DNA of 64,000 bases from Mycteria americana (taxonomy: Eukaryota > Chordata > Aves > Ciconiiformes > Ciconiidae), in assembly GCF_035582795.1 (NCBI RefSeq), contig NC_134366.1, positions 173,852,362-173,916,361 on the forward strand, given 5' to 3'. The translations under genes and the position numbers were made by a program. Each line of letters begins with the position of its first letter. Position 1 is the stretch's first letter. Under the pieces are notes generated by a model, which was not told where the DNA came from, made no database searches, and saw nothing but the letters and a program-made list of their open reading frames with translations. Positions 36,401-47,640 of the stretch are shown in pieces.

Positions 36401-39400
36401 CAACCCCCTAGGCAAGAATTTCCTGGACTGTCTCATACATCCTCCAATGATCAGCAGTCTGCCAACGATCCTAGCAACAAAACAGAGTTACCTGAGCATG
36501 CCAACGCAGCAGCCACAACCTATACACAGCACCCAGGATTACAGGGCCACCAGTTGAGTCAAAAGCCCCAGGAGAGATTTGTCAGTGGACCTTGCTTCTG
36601 GATCTAGGAGAGGGGGAGGAGGATGGAGCCAGCCATTGAGCCTACAGGCTGTCATCATCCATTGCTGAGCCCTCAGAGCATTTGCATGGGTGGCATTTTT
36701 GACCTTATTGGCCAAAACTCAGTCTGGGACCTCAGAGTGAAGCCCAGCTCTCTCCTGCTCCCTTGTCCCCAAGTCAAGCCCAGCTCTCTCCTGCTCTCTT
36801 GTCCCCCATGCTTCTGCTCCCAAGTCTCAGGTGACTTGTCCCAAACCTTCTCCTTGCAACCATCCTGAGGGCAAAGTGAGGAGGCAAATGGACTCATCCC
36901 ATTTCACAGGAACCATCTGCAACCAGGAACGAAGTGGATTATAGGCTTCCTGTGACCATTATGGTAGGACATATGTCCCTATATGTATTTGCTCACTATC
37001 CTGAACGCACGAGTCGAGTGATGTGGTGCTATTCATTAAGGCTGTTGTGGTTTAGCCCCAGTCGGAAATTAAGCACTCGCTCACCCTCCCCCCCAGTGGG
37101 ATGGGGGAGAGAATCAGAAGAGCAAAAGTAAGAAAACTCGTGAGTTGAGATAAAAACAGTTTAATAACTGGGGGAGGAAATAAAAAAAGTAATGAGAAGG
37201 AAAACAACACGAGAGCGAGAGAGGAACAAAATCCAGGAAAAAACAAGTGATACAACCACTCACTACTCGCTGACTGATGCCCAGCCAGTCCCTGAGCAGC
37301 GATCGCTGCCCCCCGGCCAACTCCCCCAGTTTCTATACTGAGCATGACGTCATATGGTATGGAATAGCCCTTCGGCCAGTTTGGGTCAGCTCCCCTGGCT
37401 GTGCCCCCTCCCAGCTCCTTGTGCACCTGGCAGAGCATGGGAAGCTGAAAAGTCCTTGACCAGTGTAAACATTACTTAGCAACAACTAAACCATCAGTGT
37501 GTTATCAACATTATTCTCATACTAAATCCAAAACACAGCACTATACCAGCTACTAGGAAGAAAATTAACTCTATCCCAGCCGGAACCAGGACAAAGGCTT
37601 AAATGTTCCAGATACAAACACATCAGGAATATTTGTACATGCACATAAAAGTGCCTTTAGGCATTAAATTCTCTGCCATGTGACGTAATCTATGCTTTTA
37701 TCACAGCATCTCCTACCTGTCCCCATGTTTCTCTACCCATAACCCCTTGTCGGAATATAGGCAAAATCTTTCCAGGAGAGATGAGTCTTTCAATGCAGTT
37801 TAAGAGAGGAAATATGCAGTCATAACTAGTGCCACTTCCTGCCCCAGCAAACGGATAACTAAATAACCCACTGCAGAGTGAAGAGAGCAAGCAGGCTGAC
37901 TGCTTTAGACAAAAGGCACAAGAGGGGTGTAGAATTATTTTACGCAGCTGGAGACAGAGCAAAGAGTTGGAGCTCAAGGCTACAAAAACAGGAAAAAAAA
38001 AAAAAAAAAAAGCCCAAGACTGAACAATGCAAAAGGGAAGCCTCGTTTTCACCAACTAGAAAATGCAGTGCTCTTCCACAGTAAGAATTTATGTGTTTAT
38101 TTGTTTGCTGCTCAGCTCCTCTGAGGAACAAAGAGCTCCCAAAACAGAGCGGATCGTTTCAGGGAATTCCTCAGATGAGGTTGAATCCATTCTCGAAAAG
38201 AGCAATGCAGGGGGGGGGGGGGGGGGGAAAGTCTTTAAAAGCCCGCTCTGACGCCCAGCAGCACCAGTGAAAAATGCTGTTGCTTCGGCAGCTCTTCCAT
38301 TTGGTCCCTATGCCGAACGCTCTTTCCTTTTCCATTGCTCTTCAACAATATCCTTATACACCATACGCCAGATCTGCAGGGCACTTTGAGCAGGGGGTAA
38401 AGCTTTTCTGCACAAGACTCCCTGGATGTGTTGGAAGCGTTTGGGAATAAAGCTACCTGCAACAAACCCTTTTGCCTGGCTTAAGAACTTACTTTAAAGC
38501 GAAAAGGTTTTTTGGAAGGGGGGGGGGGGGCATGAAACCTCTTCCTGCCTTGGCCTGGACAGCCTGTCCTCCCAGCTGGAATTGAGCACATGCCAGTTGC
38601 GCTCTGACAGAGACCCAACGCTTGAATTGCCATTTGCTTCCTGGACCCCACCGGGAGGGGGGCACAGGAAGGGCAGTGAACAACTAGTTTCTTCTTATTG
38701 GTGTCCTCCGGAGACAAGAAGGGCCCGTGTTTCCTGAGCAGGGGCTCAGAGGACCCAGAACTCTCCTGTTTGCTCTTTGTTTGGCTTCTCCAAGCATCGA
38801 CATATGGAAACAATATGGGGTTTTGCACGGCCCCATGGAGTTTGGAGTCAGAAATGGAGTCGTCGGGAAGGCGGGGATTGCAGACCCTGCGACTTGGACA
38901 ACTTGCAGTTTAATAACCAGCAACAGGAAGCACGTTCTCCCCAGCTTCGGTGGCCACCCCAAGATGCATTCCACAGGGCATGGTCCCTTGGGGGTCACCT
39001 CCCCACAGGTTAGCCACCGCAGCCTGCCCCGAAGGATGCTGGGGGGGCGGCAGGAGCCAGGATCACGAGTGGCTCTGCCCAGACTTTGCTCCATCAGCCA
39101 TTGCCGGGGATGGGCTCCATCTCCCCTCTACCCTCCTTCCCCTCGGCTACATCTCGGCCCATTTCGGCGCCGTTACCCCAGCTCGCTGCGCCGTATGGGA
39201 GAGCGGGGAGCCGGCCCTGGTCTTTGTTCGAGCTGCAACTGGGAAAAGCTCCAAAATATCTAGATGGACAGCTGAAGATGCACACCTATACATACCGGCA
39301 CGGAACCCCTGAAGTTCCTGCTTCAAGAGGGACACTGCTGCGAGGCAGGTCTTGGAAAGGCACCCCTCCGCCTCCCCGCCAAATCCCGGGACGGCTCACC

Positions 39401-39635
39401 TCTGTTCCCCCAGCCCCTTTGAAACCCTCACCCCCCCTGCAAACCTCCAACTTCCAGAGCCCACCCTGAAAGACGCAGCACCACAACCTCCCGAATTTGC
39501 TCCCAAACCCAGGACTGGGGAGGGACTGGGGGACATCGGGGAGAGGTGATGGTGGCCAGGGGGAGGGGGTATCCCCCCCTTACCTCTCTCCACGCACAGC
39601 ACCGCAGCCAGCACAGCGAGCAGAATCGCCTTCAT
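33466..39635 (-). CDS. LY6E: LY6E, lymphocyte antigen 6E (three coding exons, complete)
   Basis: Coding exons are 39635-39584 (52 nt), 34913-34794 (120 nt) and 33674-33466 (209 nt), all with GT/AG introns in phase 1; together they encode 126 aa, the length I know for chicken LY6E. Exon 1 encodes the signal peptide (begins MKAILLAVLAAVLCVER). Exons 2 and 3 encode one LU/three-finger domain with ten cysteines: CFSC near the start, single Cys at the expected spacings, then CP, CC and a closing LCN. A hydrophobic tail of about 20 residues ends in RARD, as expected for a GPI-anchor signal. Known role of the family member: an interferon-induced, GPI-anchored surface protein that modulates virus entry and lymphocyte biology. 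The donor after exon 1 is GTAAGG and after exon 2 GTGAGT. Intron 1 (4.7 kb) contains a same-strand solo LTR. The start is chosen because it gives the signal peptide and lies at the edge of a CpG island. Confidence 0.95.
36070..36180 (+). mobile_element. Old CR1 3' fragment in LY6E intron 1
   Basis: The sequence from GTATTCTGAAGAACACGTTGG through CATGACCTCTTGAGGTTCTTCTC resembles the CR1 region just upstream of the 3' end (a TTGGACAAA...CTTGAGGTC block). Diverged and short. Confidence 0.5.
37043..37593 (-). mobile_element. Solo LTR in LY6E intron 1
   Basis: 551-bp LTR of the same family, in the same orientation as LY6E, flanked by a perfect 5-bp duplication aaggc (37038-37042 and 37594-37598). 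CRE TGACGTCA is intact; the TATA position reads TATAGAAA. The lack of a partner LTR shows it arose by LTR-LTR recombination. Confidence 0.95.
38211..38228. repeat. Poly-G run in LY6E intron 1
   Basis: An uninterrupted run of about 17 G. A second G run is at 38519-38530. Assembly length here may be uncertain. Confidence 0.8.
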
Positions 39636-39970
39636 GGTGCGGCGGTGGGGCCAGCGAGATGCGCAGGGCGGCTGGCTGCGCGCAGGGCTAGCGACAGGGC
39701 CGGGCGCCGGGGGTGGGGAAAGGCCAGCGGCCCCACCCCGCGGGCCGGCCCGCGCCGCGCACCACCTCCCCCCACCGCCTCCCCGGCCCCGCCTGGTTTC
39801 GTTTCCCCGCTCCGGAGAGCCGGGGCCGCGGAAGGGGGCGGTCGCTATGGCGCCTCGGCGTGCCAGCGGGATAGGAGCTCCGCGGGAGCAGAGCCAGCTC
39901 TCCCCTGGCCCTGCCCCAAAGGCTTTTTCTGTCCCCCTTTCAGGTGCCGTCTATTTCCCTGAGGGAAGAA
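39590..39970. promoter_or_regulatory. CpG island over the LY6E first coding exon and upstream
   Basis: This is the densest GC/CpG stretch of the window, with many CG dinucleotides between 39640 and 39860 and CCCCGCC-type Sp1-like boxes near 39786. It spans the LY6E start codon and the region directly upstream, so it is the likely promoter. The exact transcription start and any noncoding first exon cannot be fixed from sequence alone. Confidence 0.7.
39795..39808 (-). promoter_or_regulatory. Interferon-response-like (IRF) element upstream of LY6E
   Basis: On the minus strand this reads GGGGAAACGAAACC, which contains the IRF core AANNGAAA and resembles an ISRE, although the two GAAA blocks are separated by one base rather than the usual two. 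It lies about 160 bp upstream of the LY6E ATG inside the CpG island. Known interferon induction of LY6E makes a functional site plausible. Confidence 0.45.
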
Positions 39971-40159
39971 ACAGGAGGAGGAGGGCTCCCTGCGTGCCGG
40001 ACCCCACTGATGCACAGCCCTCTTCAAGTGCAACCCCCTGCATCCATGAGTGCCTTCACCCACGAAAGCCTGCTGTGTTCATGCCTCCCTCCCGTCCTCC
40101 GTACGGCTTCATTCACAGATTCCCTGAGTACACTCCCGCCCCGCCCCCCATACATTCAC

Positions 40160-40290
40160 AACCACCCTGTATGCATGCATGCCCTGCATATGCAAGCCCC
40201 AGTGTGCAGGACTCCCTTCATGCATGGATCTCCTGCATGCAAGACGCCCTGCATGCACAAGCCCCCTGCATGCAAGACCCAAGCATGTAG
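40160..40290. repeat. CTGCATGCAAGAC repeats upstream of LY6E
   Basis: Units of about 16-17 bp built on CCTGCATGCA (A/C)AAG(A/C) occur five or more times, with TGCATGCA palindromes, about 550 bp upstream of the LY6E ATG, just outside the CpG island. Confidence 0.75.
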
Positions 40291-43110
40291 GGAACCAACT
40301 TCCTGAGCTGTTTACCAGAGCCTAAATGGGATTAGACATACAGGGTTCGGAAGCTCGAAGGTACGAGGGCCCAGCGGCTGGGGTGGCATGGGACAGCCTG
40401 AGCTGCTTGGGAGGATGGGTCTTCAGGGCTTAGCGCAGTCCACCAGAAAGGTTTGCTTGAGTGGCCCAGGTTCAGTAGGTCCCACAGAAATAGCTAAGTC
40501 CTCTAGGAAATGAGCTGTAGGGAAGGCATTGGGGGAGGGACCCTGTGAAGTTGGCTGTCAAGGAAGCCTGGGAATGGAGGAGATGGCTGGTGAGCCAGCA
40601 AGAAACAAGCAGGTTTGACAAACTCCGTATGCCACAGATGGGTTTAATTCTGCAGAATCAGCATTTCCTGGCAAATGCATCTGTCAGAAGAAATTCCAGC
40701 TCCTGTCTTGTCAGAGTGTATTCAGAGTCCTCTACTTGGAAAACAAATCTGTGCCTGCAAACCCCCACTTTCCTTTTCTCTCCTATGGCTCATTTTTATT
40801 TGTCATTGCCAGTTATTCTAGCAGGAACTGACTGCAAGCAGTGTGTTTCTGTGGTCTAATATCTTGCACTGGAATGGGCTGCTGGGACTGTTTCCTTCTC
40901 TGGTTTACGAATCAAATACTAAAAAACTGGGAAGTTTCAGCTTTGTGGTAAGCCTGAGCAACCGTAATTCAGATACACTCACAAGGCCCCTGTCTCATAC
41001 AGACCAAGTTCAGGTTGTGTCTGTAAGAGTCAGTCCGGCTTTTTGTAGCCTACATGTGAGCAATCTCACAGCATTTCCATCTGCTTTGGAGTGCAGCACC
41101 TGAGATTTAATTTCTGGGTATCAGGAAGGCATAGCATGTTCCTTCAGCTCTCCTGTTCCTCCGGTGTCTTGTACACTCCCCTGGTCCCCAAGAGAAGTGT
41201 ACAAGGGTCTATAGCTTTCTGGTTTTCTCCCCCACACAAATTTAGCATTATCAGATCCACTGTTTCCTGAAAAGGCCCCATCTGCTGCTGGGAAGGAAGA
41301 GAGAGGACCTAAGAGTGACCCAGGACACAACTCACCACGGAATCTGGAGTCATCACAATACTACTGAAATGGCTGGGCGGGGACAGCGTTAATTACAGGA
41401 TGCTGCAAATGGAAGAGGTGAGCAGAGTGACTGGGGACCAATTCGCTATGGTGGAAGATGCGCCAGGTAAGGAAGCCCTTCTGAAAGCTTGCTAGTCTAA
41501 GTCCATGTCTCCCACCTCCTTACCAAGGCTATGGGGTGGGAGAGCAGACTGCAAAGCTCAGCACAGCACCTGTCTGACAGCAGGGCTTTCTGTACCAGAG
41601 CAATGCGCAGCAAAACACTGCACTGAATGATCCAGCCTCTTGCGAGTTTGGGGGTTGTTGGAGAGCTTCACTGAACCATTGACTTCATACTGTGAACGCA
41701 AGGCAGAAAAATATCTCTTCAGAAGAAAAGGGAGGTGGTAAGAAAGGCAGCAGGGGTAGAGTCCAGCAGTAGGAACGTAGTCTGAGTTGGGGAAAGGTGG
41801 GCACAGGCGCAAAAACATGCTTAAGGGAAAAGGAGATGAGGAAGCAGCTGGATTATAAAGCAGACTGGTGCTAGAGTAAATATTTCAAGATTTGCTTGCA
41901 TGCTGGGGAGGAATGGCGAGTCTTAAAATCAGGAAAGTAAGACTATGGCAGCTCCCTGCATAAGTCAAGGTAGCAGGTTAGCAGAAATGGGTGCAGCAAT
42001 TACAAGTGGAATTACTAGGTCTGCAAGGCTTTGGTGCTGAACTGGCACTTTAGGAGTTTAAGCTTGAAACATGGGCCCGCTAAAAGCTTGCTCAGCTTCT
42101 GTGGAGCCAGGTGGCATGCAGAGAGTTTCCTTCACCACCACGTTTCTGTTTCAGGGCTTGGGTGAGACTTCCTGAGCCTGGCAAGGGCTGTGCACGTGGG
42201 TCCCTGTGAGGCACCTAAACCCCAGTCGAGTTTGCAAATGAGGTGTTTCCCCAGTTAGTGGAGCAGAATTGGTTTGTGGAGCAAATCTGCTGAAAATGCC
42301 TTGCATGGATGCCACAGGAAGGGGACAAAGTCCTTTCTTTTCAATAGTTACATTGTTCTCTGGAGATGAGAAGTGTTCAGACTTTTTCTTCTGCCAGAGA
42401 GGATAAGGACTGCTCTGTGGAAGAGTCCTGTCCAACCTGCCAAAGCTATCTCCCTGTAAAACATGGAGTATCACTTTGGCAGAGCAGATGACTAGGAGGA
42501 CGTGATCTGTTCTCTAGCCTGAAAGAGCAGGAGCCCACGATCTCCATCCCTGCTGCAAGGTGTGTTTCCTCTCAGACAGACAAGTCTCTGCCCAGAGCAG
42601 TCTGCTGCAACACAGTCATGGCATGAAGGCCCTCACTGCCCCAGGTGCTGGCATAGCTGCAGAGTGCTGGGGCCATGATGCACCATTCCCGGGACTCCTG
42701 CTCACACCGTCCTTCTCCACCTACCTGAATGAGAGGGCTGACTTCATATGCCAGCCCTTCCCCATCATCCCACCCCTGGATGTTTCTCCTCCTGAAGCCC
42801 CTTTTGGTTGCTCTGGATCAGAGCTGCCCAGAAGACCTTCAGGAACATTATTGGATCATCCAAGGATGCTCCAGACACAGGTTTTTCATGGGCGAACCAA
42901 GCCACAGGTGCTTCTTTGAGTCTTCTTGCTGTCTACAGTACCAAACAGCTCACTGTCCTCCATCACCTTGACAGGCCACTCTCTGCTGCAGCCCGTGGGG
43001 ACAGACCTGAGATAGGTCTCAGTTAGCTACTGAGGTTCCTGAAAATATGGGTGCATAACTAGGTACATCTTTGGGCTGCAGTATCTGCTGGAATAGGACC
43101 TTCATCTGTC

Positions 43111-43290
43111 CACTTAAACCACAACCTGCAGTCAAAATCGGGCTGTCAGATTTATGAATTTTAATTTCTGATTGATGTCAACATTTCCGTTTTCCTTCTG
43201 CCCACTTAAACCACAACCTGCAGTCAAAATCAGGCTGTCAGATTTATGAATTTTCATTTCTGATTGATGTCAACATTTCCATCTTCCCTC
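43111..43290. repeat. 92-bp tandem duplication
   Basis: A unit starting CACTTAAACCACAACCTGCAG occurs twice at an offset of exactly 92 bp (43111 and 43203) with only a few differences, indicating a recent duplication. Confidence 0.9.
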
Positions 43291-43689
43291 TCTTCCAGAG
43301 CTGTTAAGGTGAAGGTGGTTCGCTGGCTGGTGCATGCTCAGTCGGTATCGGAGAAATCGGTATTCTCACACCTCCTCCTTCCAGAGTCTGCATGACTCAC
43401 CCTCCGTCTTGCTTGTTTATTCTAGGCTTTTGACAGGAAAATAATTGTGAAGCTTTAAGCAGGGGTCATTACTCAGGCAAAAAGTTAAGCTCTGATTGCT
43501 GCTGTGATCTCTCCAGGCTGCTTGAAGTATGCTGGAAGATACATCCATATCTGGAGTGACCAGGCTATCTCTGAAGAAAGGTTGCTCTAGAGCACTCCAG
43601 CATTATAAACTGACTCCTCTACAAATGGGCTCATGTAGTCATGTCCTGACTGCACATTTAAGCCCAAGCCTGAGCCTTTTGTCCTTGCC

Positions 43690-43960
43690 AGGACTATGCT
43701 GTAAGTATGCCTATCTCCAGCCATCTCCTGGATGGACTTTGGACCCATGATGTAGGTAGTTTGTCTCCAGCTCTGTTTCTGGCCTTGTGTCCTAGATGGC
43801 CACTGGACTCCGGTTGTGACCTTGTCTCCAACCCTGTCTGATGGATGGCCCTTGACCTATGTAGTAGGTATACCTGTTCTCCAGTCCTATCTCCATCTCC
43901 TGGGTGAACTTTGGACCCATGTTGTAGCCTTGTTTCCAGTCCTGGCCTCTTTTGAATCAT
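43690..43960. repeat. Degenerate minisatellite
   Basis: Blocks such as CTCCTGGATGGACTTTGGACC, TTGTCTCCA and CCTGT/GATGGCC recur four or five times at spacings of roughly 55-75 bp, with the clearest pair at 43726 and 43897. No coding potential recognised. Confidence 0.6.
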
Positions 43961-45269
43961 CAATGAGGTTCTGCAGTGACTTGCAAAAGTTCCTGTGCCT
44001 GGGGGCATCTCATCTCCCACAGCAGGGACCTCATCCCCTGGTTATTTTGGGGAGGGAAGAGGCATTTCGGGCCGTTCCCCATCCCTTCCACCAAAAATGT
44101 GCCTCTCTTTAAATAAGGAATTTGCCAGGCTCCAGGGAGGCTGCACAAAACGTGCTGAAGCTATAGGCAAGGCGCTGGGCTTGTGGAGATTTGTAGTAGA
44201 AATGTTAAGTTTGGTATGAAAGACATAGGAGTGGGAAGGTGCAAGTGCGTGAAAGCACCTAGAAGAAACAGCAGAGCAAGGGTTAAAAGGAAAGGTATGT
44301 GTTGATTGCTCTAGAGCACCCTGTGTCTGACTTCATTCAAATGAAGAGGAGGAACAAGCTGACCTTAGATAAGAGTCTCCAGAGGACAAAGAAGAGGGTG
44401 GGAGCCATAAAACACGCAGCCAAAGAAAACAAAATAAATGGGAGATTCAGGAATTTCACATACGAGGGGCAAAATAAAAGGGAAAGGGAGCAAAACCAGC
44501 ATCCTCCCTCTAAAGGCTGTAAAAGACAAGTCAGTTTGTTGTGCTCTGCCAAGAACCTCAGAGGCATGATGAGAACTGCATAGCTGTCATCTTTTGGCTA
44601 CCTGTGGCATAGAAGTGACACTGGCCAGATCTGGGCACACACATGTTGGTTCTTGTGAGACAATGATCAAATTAAATCTGTAAGGATGAGTGTGAGAAGG
44701 CAAAATCAACTTGCTTAGAGATTTTGTATGATAAAATTGCTTTCTTCTCCCGGAAGATCTTGCAATGGGTTTCATTACACTAATTTGCTGTAGACTGCAG
44801 AAGGGAGTTTCTTGTTCCCAGGAGCAATGTCTGCACATTATCTAATTGCTGATTAACATCTAATGCTGGAGCAGGCTCTGGAGCTGGAGGCAGTTCCCCG
44901 TTGAGCTATTTTGAGCATTGGGCACAGAGCCAGTGCCTGTTTCCTGGCTCTCCTGGACCAAGGAAGATTGAACCCCTGTCACCCCCATGCATGATGACAA
45001 TGCTTTGTGTGGTGCTTAGGGATTTGCCTAGGTGAGAAATCAGCTGAAAGAGGAGAAAACCATGTGTCATTCCTATTATGCAGAGCTGTCTCTCCACTCA
45101 CTGGCTCAGCACATCTATTGCTTTTACTGTTGACTGAGATCCTGGGAACCCTGAAGGTGTTCTGGGAGTTGAACATCCTTTGGAGTAAAATTCCTACATG
45201 ATGTCAGTGGAAGAGCATCTTTGGATCACCTTTGCTGCTAGACATCGCTGTATATTTGGCTTTGATCCC

Positions 45270-45346
45270 TGCCCATGGCAGGGGAGGTGGAACTAGATGA
45301 TCTTTAAGGTCCCTTCCAACCCAAACTATTCTATGATTCTGTGATA
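45270..45346 (+). mobile_element. Short CR1 3' end
   Basis: GGAACTAGATGATCTTTAAG, then CCTTCCAACCCAAACTATTCTATGATTCTGTGAT, broken here into its parts: CCTTCCAACCC and CTATTCTATGATTCTG are the canonical CR1 terminus on the plus strand. Only about 75 bp remain. Confidence 0.85.
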
Positions 45347-45524
45347 AAGCAAAGTCAAACCTGAACACCAAAATTCTGCTCTAGTGAGGGGAACTAGCAC
45401 CCACAATGGGTACATGGGAATGACAGAAAGGAGATGAAGAGGATTAGGAGAGGCAACTGAGTTCATTCTCCAGCCCCAGTAGAGACACCAACGAGATGCT
45501 GAGGATGTTACCTGTTTTATAAAA

Positions 45525-46089
45525 TGTCCTGGTTTCAGCTGAGATAGAGTTAATTTTCTTTATAGTGGCTGGTGTGGGGCTATGTTTTGGATTTGTGCTG
45601 AAAACAGCATTGATAATACAGAGATGTTTTAGTTGTTGCTGTACTAGTCAAGGACTTTTCAGCTTCCCATGCTCTGCCAGGTGCAGAAGAAGCTGGGAGG
45701 GGACACAGCCAGAACAGTTGATCCAAACTGACCAAAGAGCTATTCCATACCACATGATGTCATGCTCAGTATATAAAGCTGGGGAAGAAGAAGGAAGGGG
45801 GGGACATTTGGAGTGATGGCGTTTGTCTTCCCAAGTAACCGTTATGCGTGATGGAGCCCTGCTTTCCTGGAGATGGCTGAACACCTGCCTGCCCATGGGA
45901 AGGAGTGAATTAATTCCTTGCTTTGCTTTGCTTGCGTGCGCGGCTTTTGCTTTACCTATTAAACTGTTTTTATCTCAACCCTCGAGTTTTCTTACTTTTG
46001 CTCTTCCGATTCTCTCCCCCATCCCACCGAGGGGGAGCGAGCAAGCGGCTGCGTGGGGCTTAGTTGCCGGCTGGGGCTAAACCACAACA
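45525..46089 (+). mobile_element. Solo LTR, variant subtype
   Basis: Starts TGTCCTGGTTTCAGCTGAG and ends CCACAACA, with a perfect 5-bp duplication taaaa on both sides (45520-45524, 46090-46094). The first half and the last 120 bp match the other LTRs, and TATATAAA is intact, but the middle (about 45785-45955) is replaced by an unrelated segment lacking the TTATTA run. This is a distinct LTR subfamily. Confidence 0.93.
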
Positions 46090-46116
46090 TAAAATAACTC
46101 CCGAAACACACGACTA

Positions 46117-47640
46117 TGTTTAGAGAGGAGATATTGTTTTATTCTGCGCAGGGTGCAAAGTGGAATATTTCCATAAATCAAGCACACCTACTGTAATTCT
46201 TTTCAACATTTATACATGAAAGTTAACATACCACGCCTATCTATCTAATACACAATCATTGAACTGACTGAGCATCCTCTTCTTCCATTGGTCTGGATTT
46301 TCTCTGCTTAAATTTAAAGCTACAGTGTGATCTTTAATTCACTGCGCATGCTCAAAAGGAGTCGGGTGGGGGTAGTCCTTTCGTCCATCAGTTGGGTCGG
46401 TGGTCACAATCTCCCCCTGCCGTCTTCACCTTTCCCCTATTACTCTGACTCCCACTGATGTCATGGTTGTGGCATCCCTCTATCTTTATGACCTTCCTTG
46501 TAGGAGGATGTTCCTGTTATCAGTCCTTGAAGTTTCACAGCTTTGTATTCTTTGAGGAGATGCTCCTTAGTGAGGCAGGCTGTGGGATAATGGCTGAGGT
46601 GACTTAAGAATTAGAACTTATATTCACACTTAAGGCACAGCATTGAAGAAGCTTCCCAGGTGGAATGCGGCTGACATGTAAGGAATCCATTGCATGGGAG
46701 TTCCCTAGGCCTGCAACCTTAGATGTCGGTAACGCCAGGGGAACTTGGTGTGCTGACTCTAAGAGGCGCTGCCCGGAGGGTGGAGCGGTGTGGAGATGCC
46801 GCGGCCAGGCTCTGCAATAATAGGGGAACTTAAAGGTGTCATGGAACTGATAAGCTGCATATTTACTACCCTGGGCCAACAGCCTGCCATGTTTTTGACA
46901 AAATGCTGTCCTTTTGGTGAACTTTGCTCATTATAACATCATTATAATACCAAAACACACCTCCATCCCAAAAGCTACCCGCCTCCAAGGTGCGACCACC
47001 CCTCACTGAGCTTGCGCACTGAATTTTCCTAGCTTATACCTTTAAAGGCGAAGCGAGAAAACTTTACACCAATCCTAAACAAAGGTATGTATGACTAGAG
47101 TCACTCAAGCTCCACCTGAAAGGTGAAAGATAGCATAAAATGGTTTAAGAGAAAGAGAATGTTAGGGAAGACACCATCGTGTATCACTCTGACATCTGGG
47201 ATCAGTCGACGGGCTGAGCCTCTCTTCCACCCCATCAGGACGCCTTTGGGTAAGAGTCAAACACTTGGTTATACCAAGTGCCTCCCCGGGAAACTTAGAA
47301 ATCTCTATAGAGTCGCTTTATTATTTTCTTTTAACGCGTTTGTGTCCAGCCGTGTTACTCGTATTCCTCCGGCCGTGTTCTATCCGGCCGTGTTACTCAT
47401 ATTTTTGATATACGCATTGTGTCCGGCCGTGTTATATACATGTTTGTGTCCGGCCGTGTTATTCCTACTCATATTCTTGACATTTGTATGTGCTTTGCAG
47501 ACAGTTAATTTATCACCGGTAATCCAAAGAATCTGTGTGTCTGTTGCTCTAATAAACTGCACTCTTCACTGCTCTGCCCGTGATAGTTCCTTCAACACGA
47601 CCAGACTGGGGGGGTGTAAAAGTTAATGCTGTCGCCTTAG
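46117..47640. mobile_element. LTR-like region unrelated to the ERVL-like family
   Basis: Two parts. Near 46117 a TGTTTAGAGAG start with TTTTATT (AATAAA on the minus strand) looks like the end of a minus-strand LTR. From about 46890 the plus strand has LTR-like features: ATTATAATACCAAAACACACC, a TTTAAAGG element, a run of CCGGCCGTGTTA repeats, AATAAA near 47550, and a CTGCTCTGCC segment. I recognise the style of avian class II LTRs but cannot fix ends or family. Confidence 0.45.
47344..47462. repeat. Five copies of a tCCGGCCGTGTTAt unit
   Basis: The core CCGGCCGTGTT (first copy CCAGCCGTGTT) recurs five times at irregular 14-37-bp spacing, with TACTCATATT-like spacers. It lies in the transcribed part of the LTR-like region, before an AATAAA. 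Confidence 0.7.

Larger units (their letters stand above)
40291..45269. other. Spacer upstream of LY6E
   Basis: No supported gene. It holds the 92-bp duplication and the minisatellite. Confidence 0.45.

Noticed and set aside
39634-40290. 218-codon plus-strand frame over the CpG island
   Set aside because: GC-rich, stop-poor sequence opposite the LY6E start, running into the CATGCA repeats; low-complexity, no domain.
42560-42919. 119-codon plus-strand frame
   Set aside because: No recognised domain and no splice context; treated as chance.
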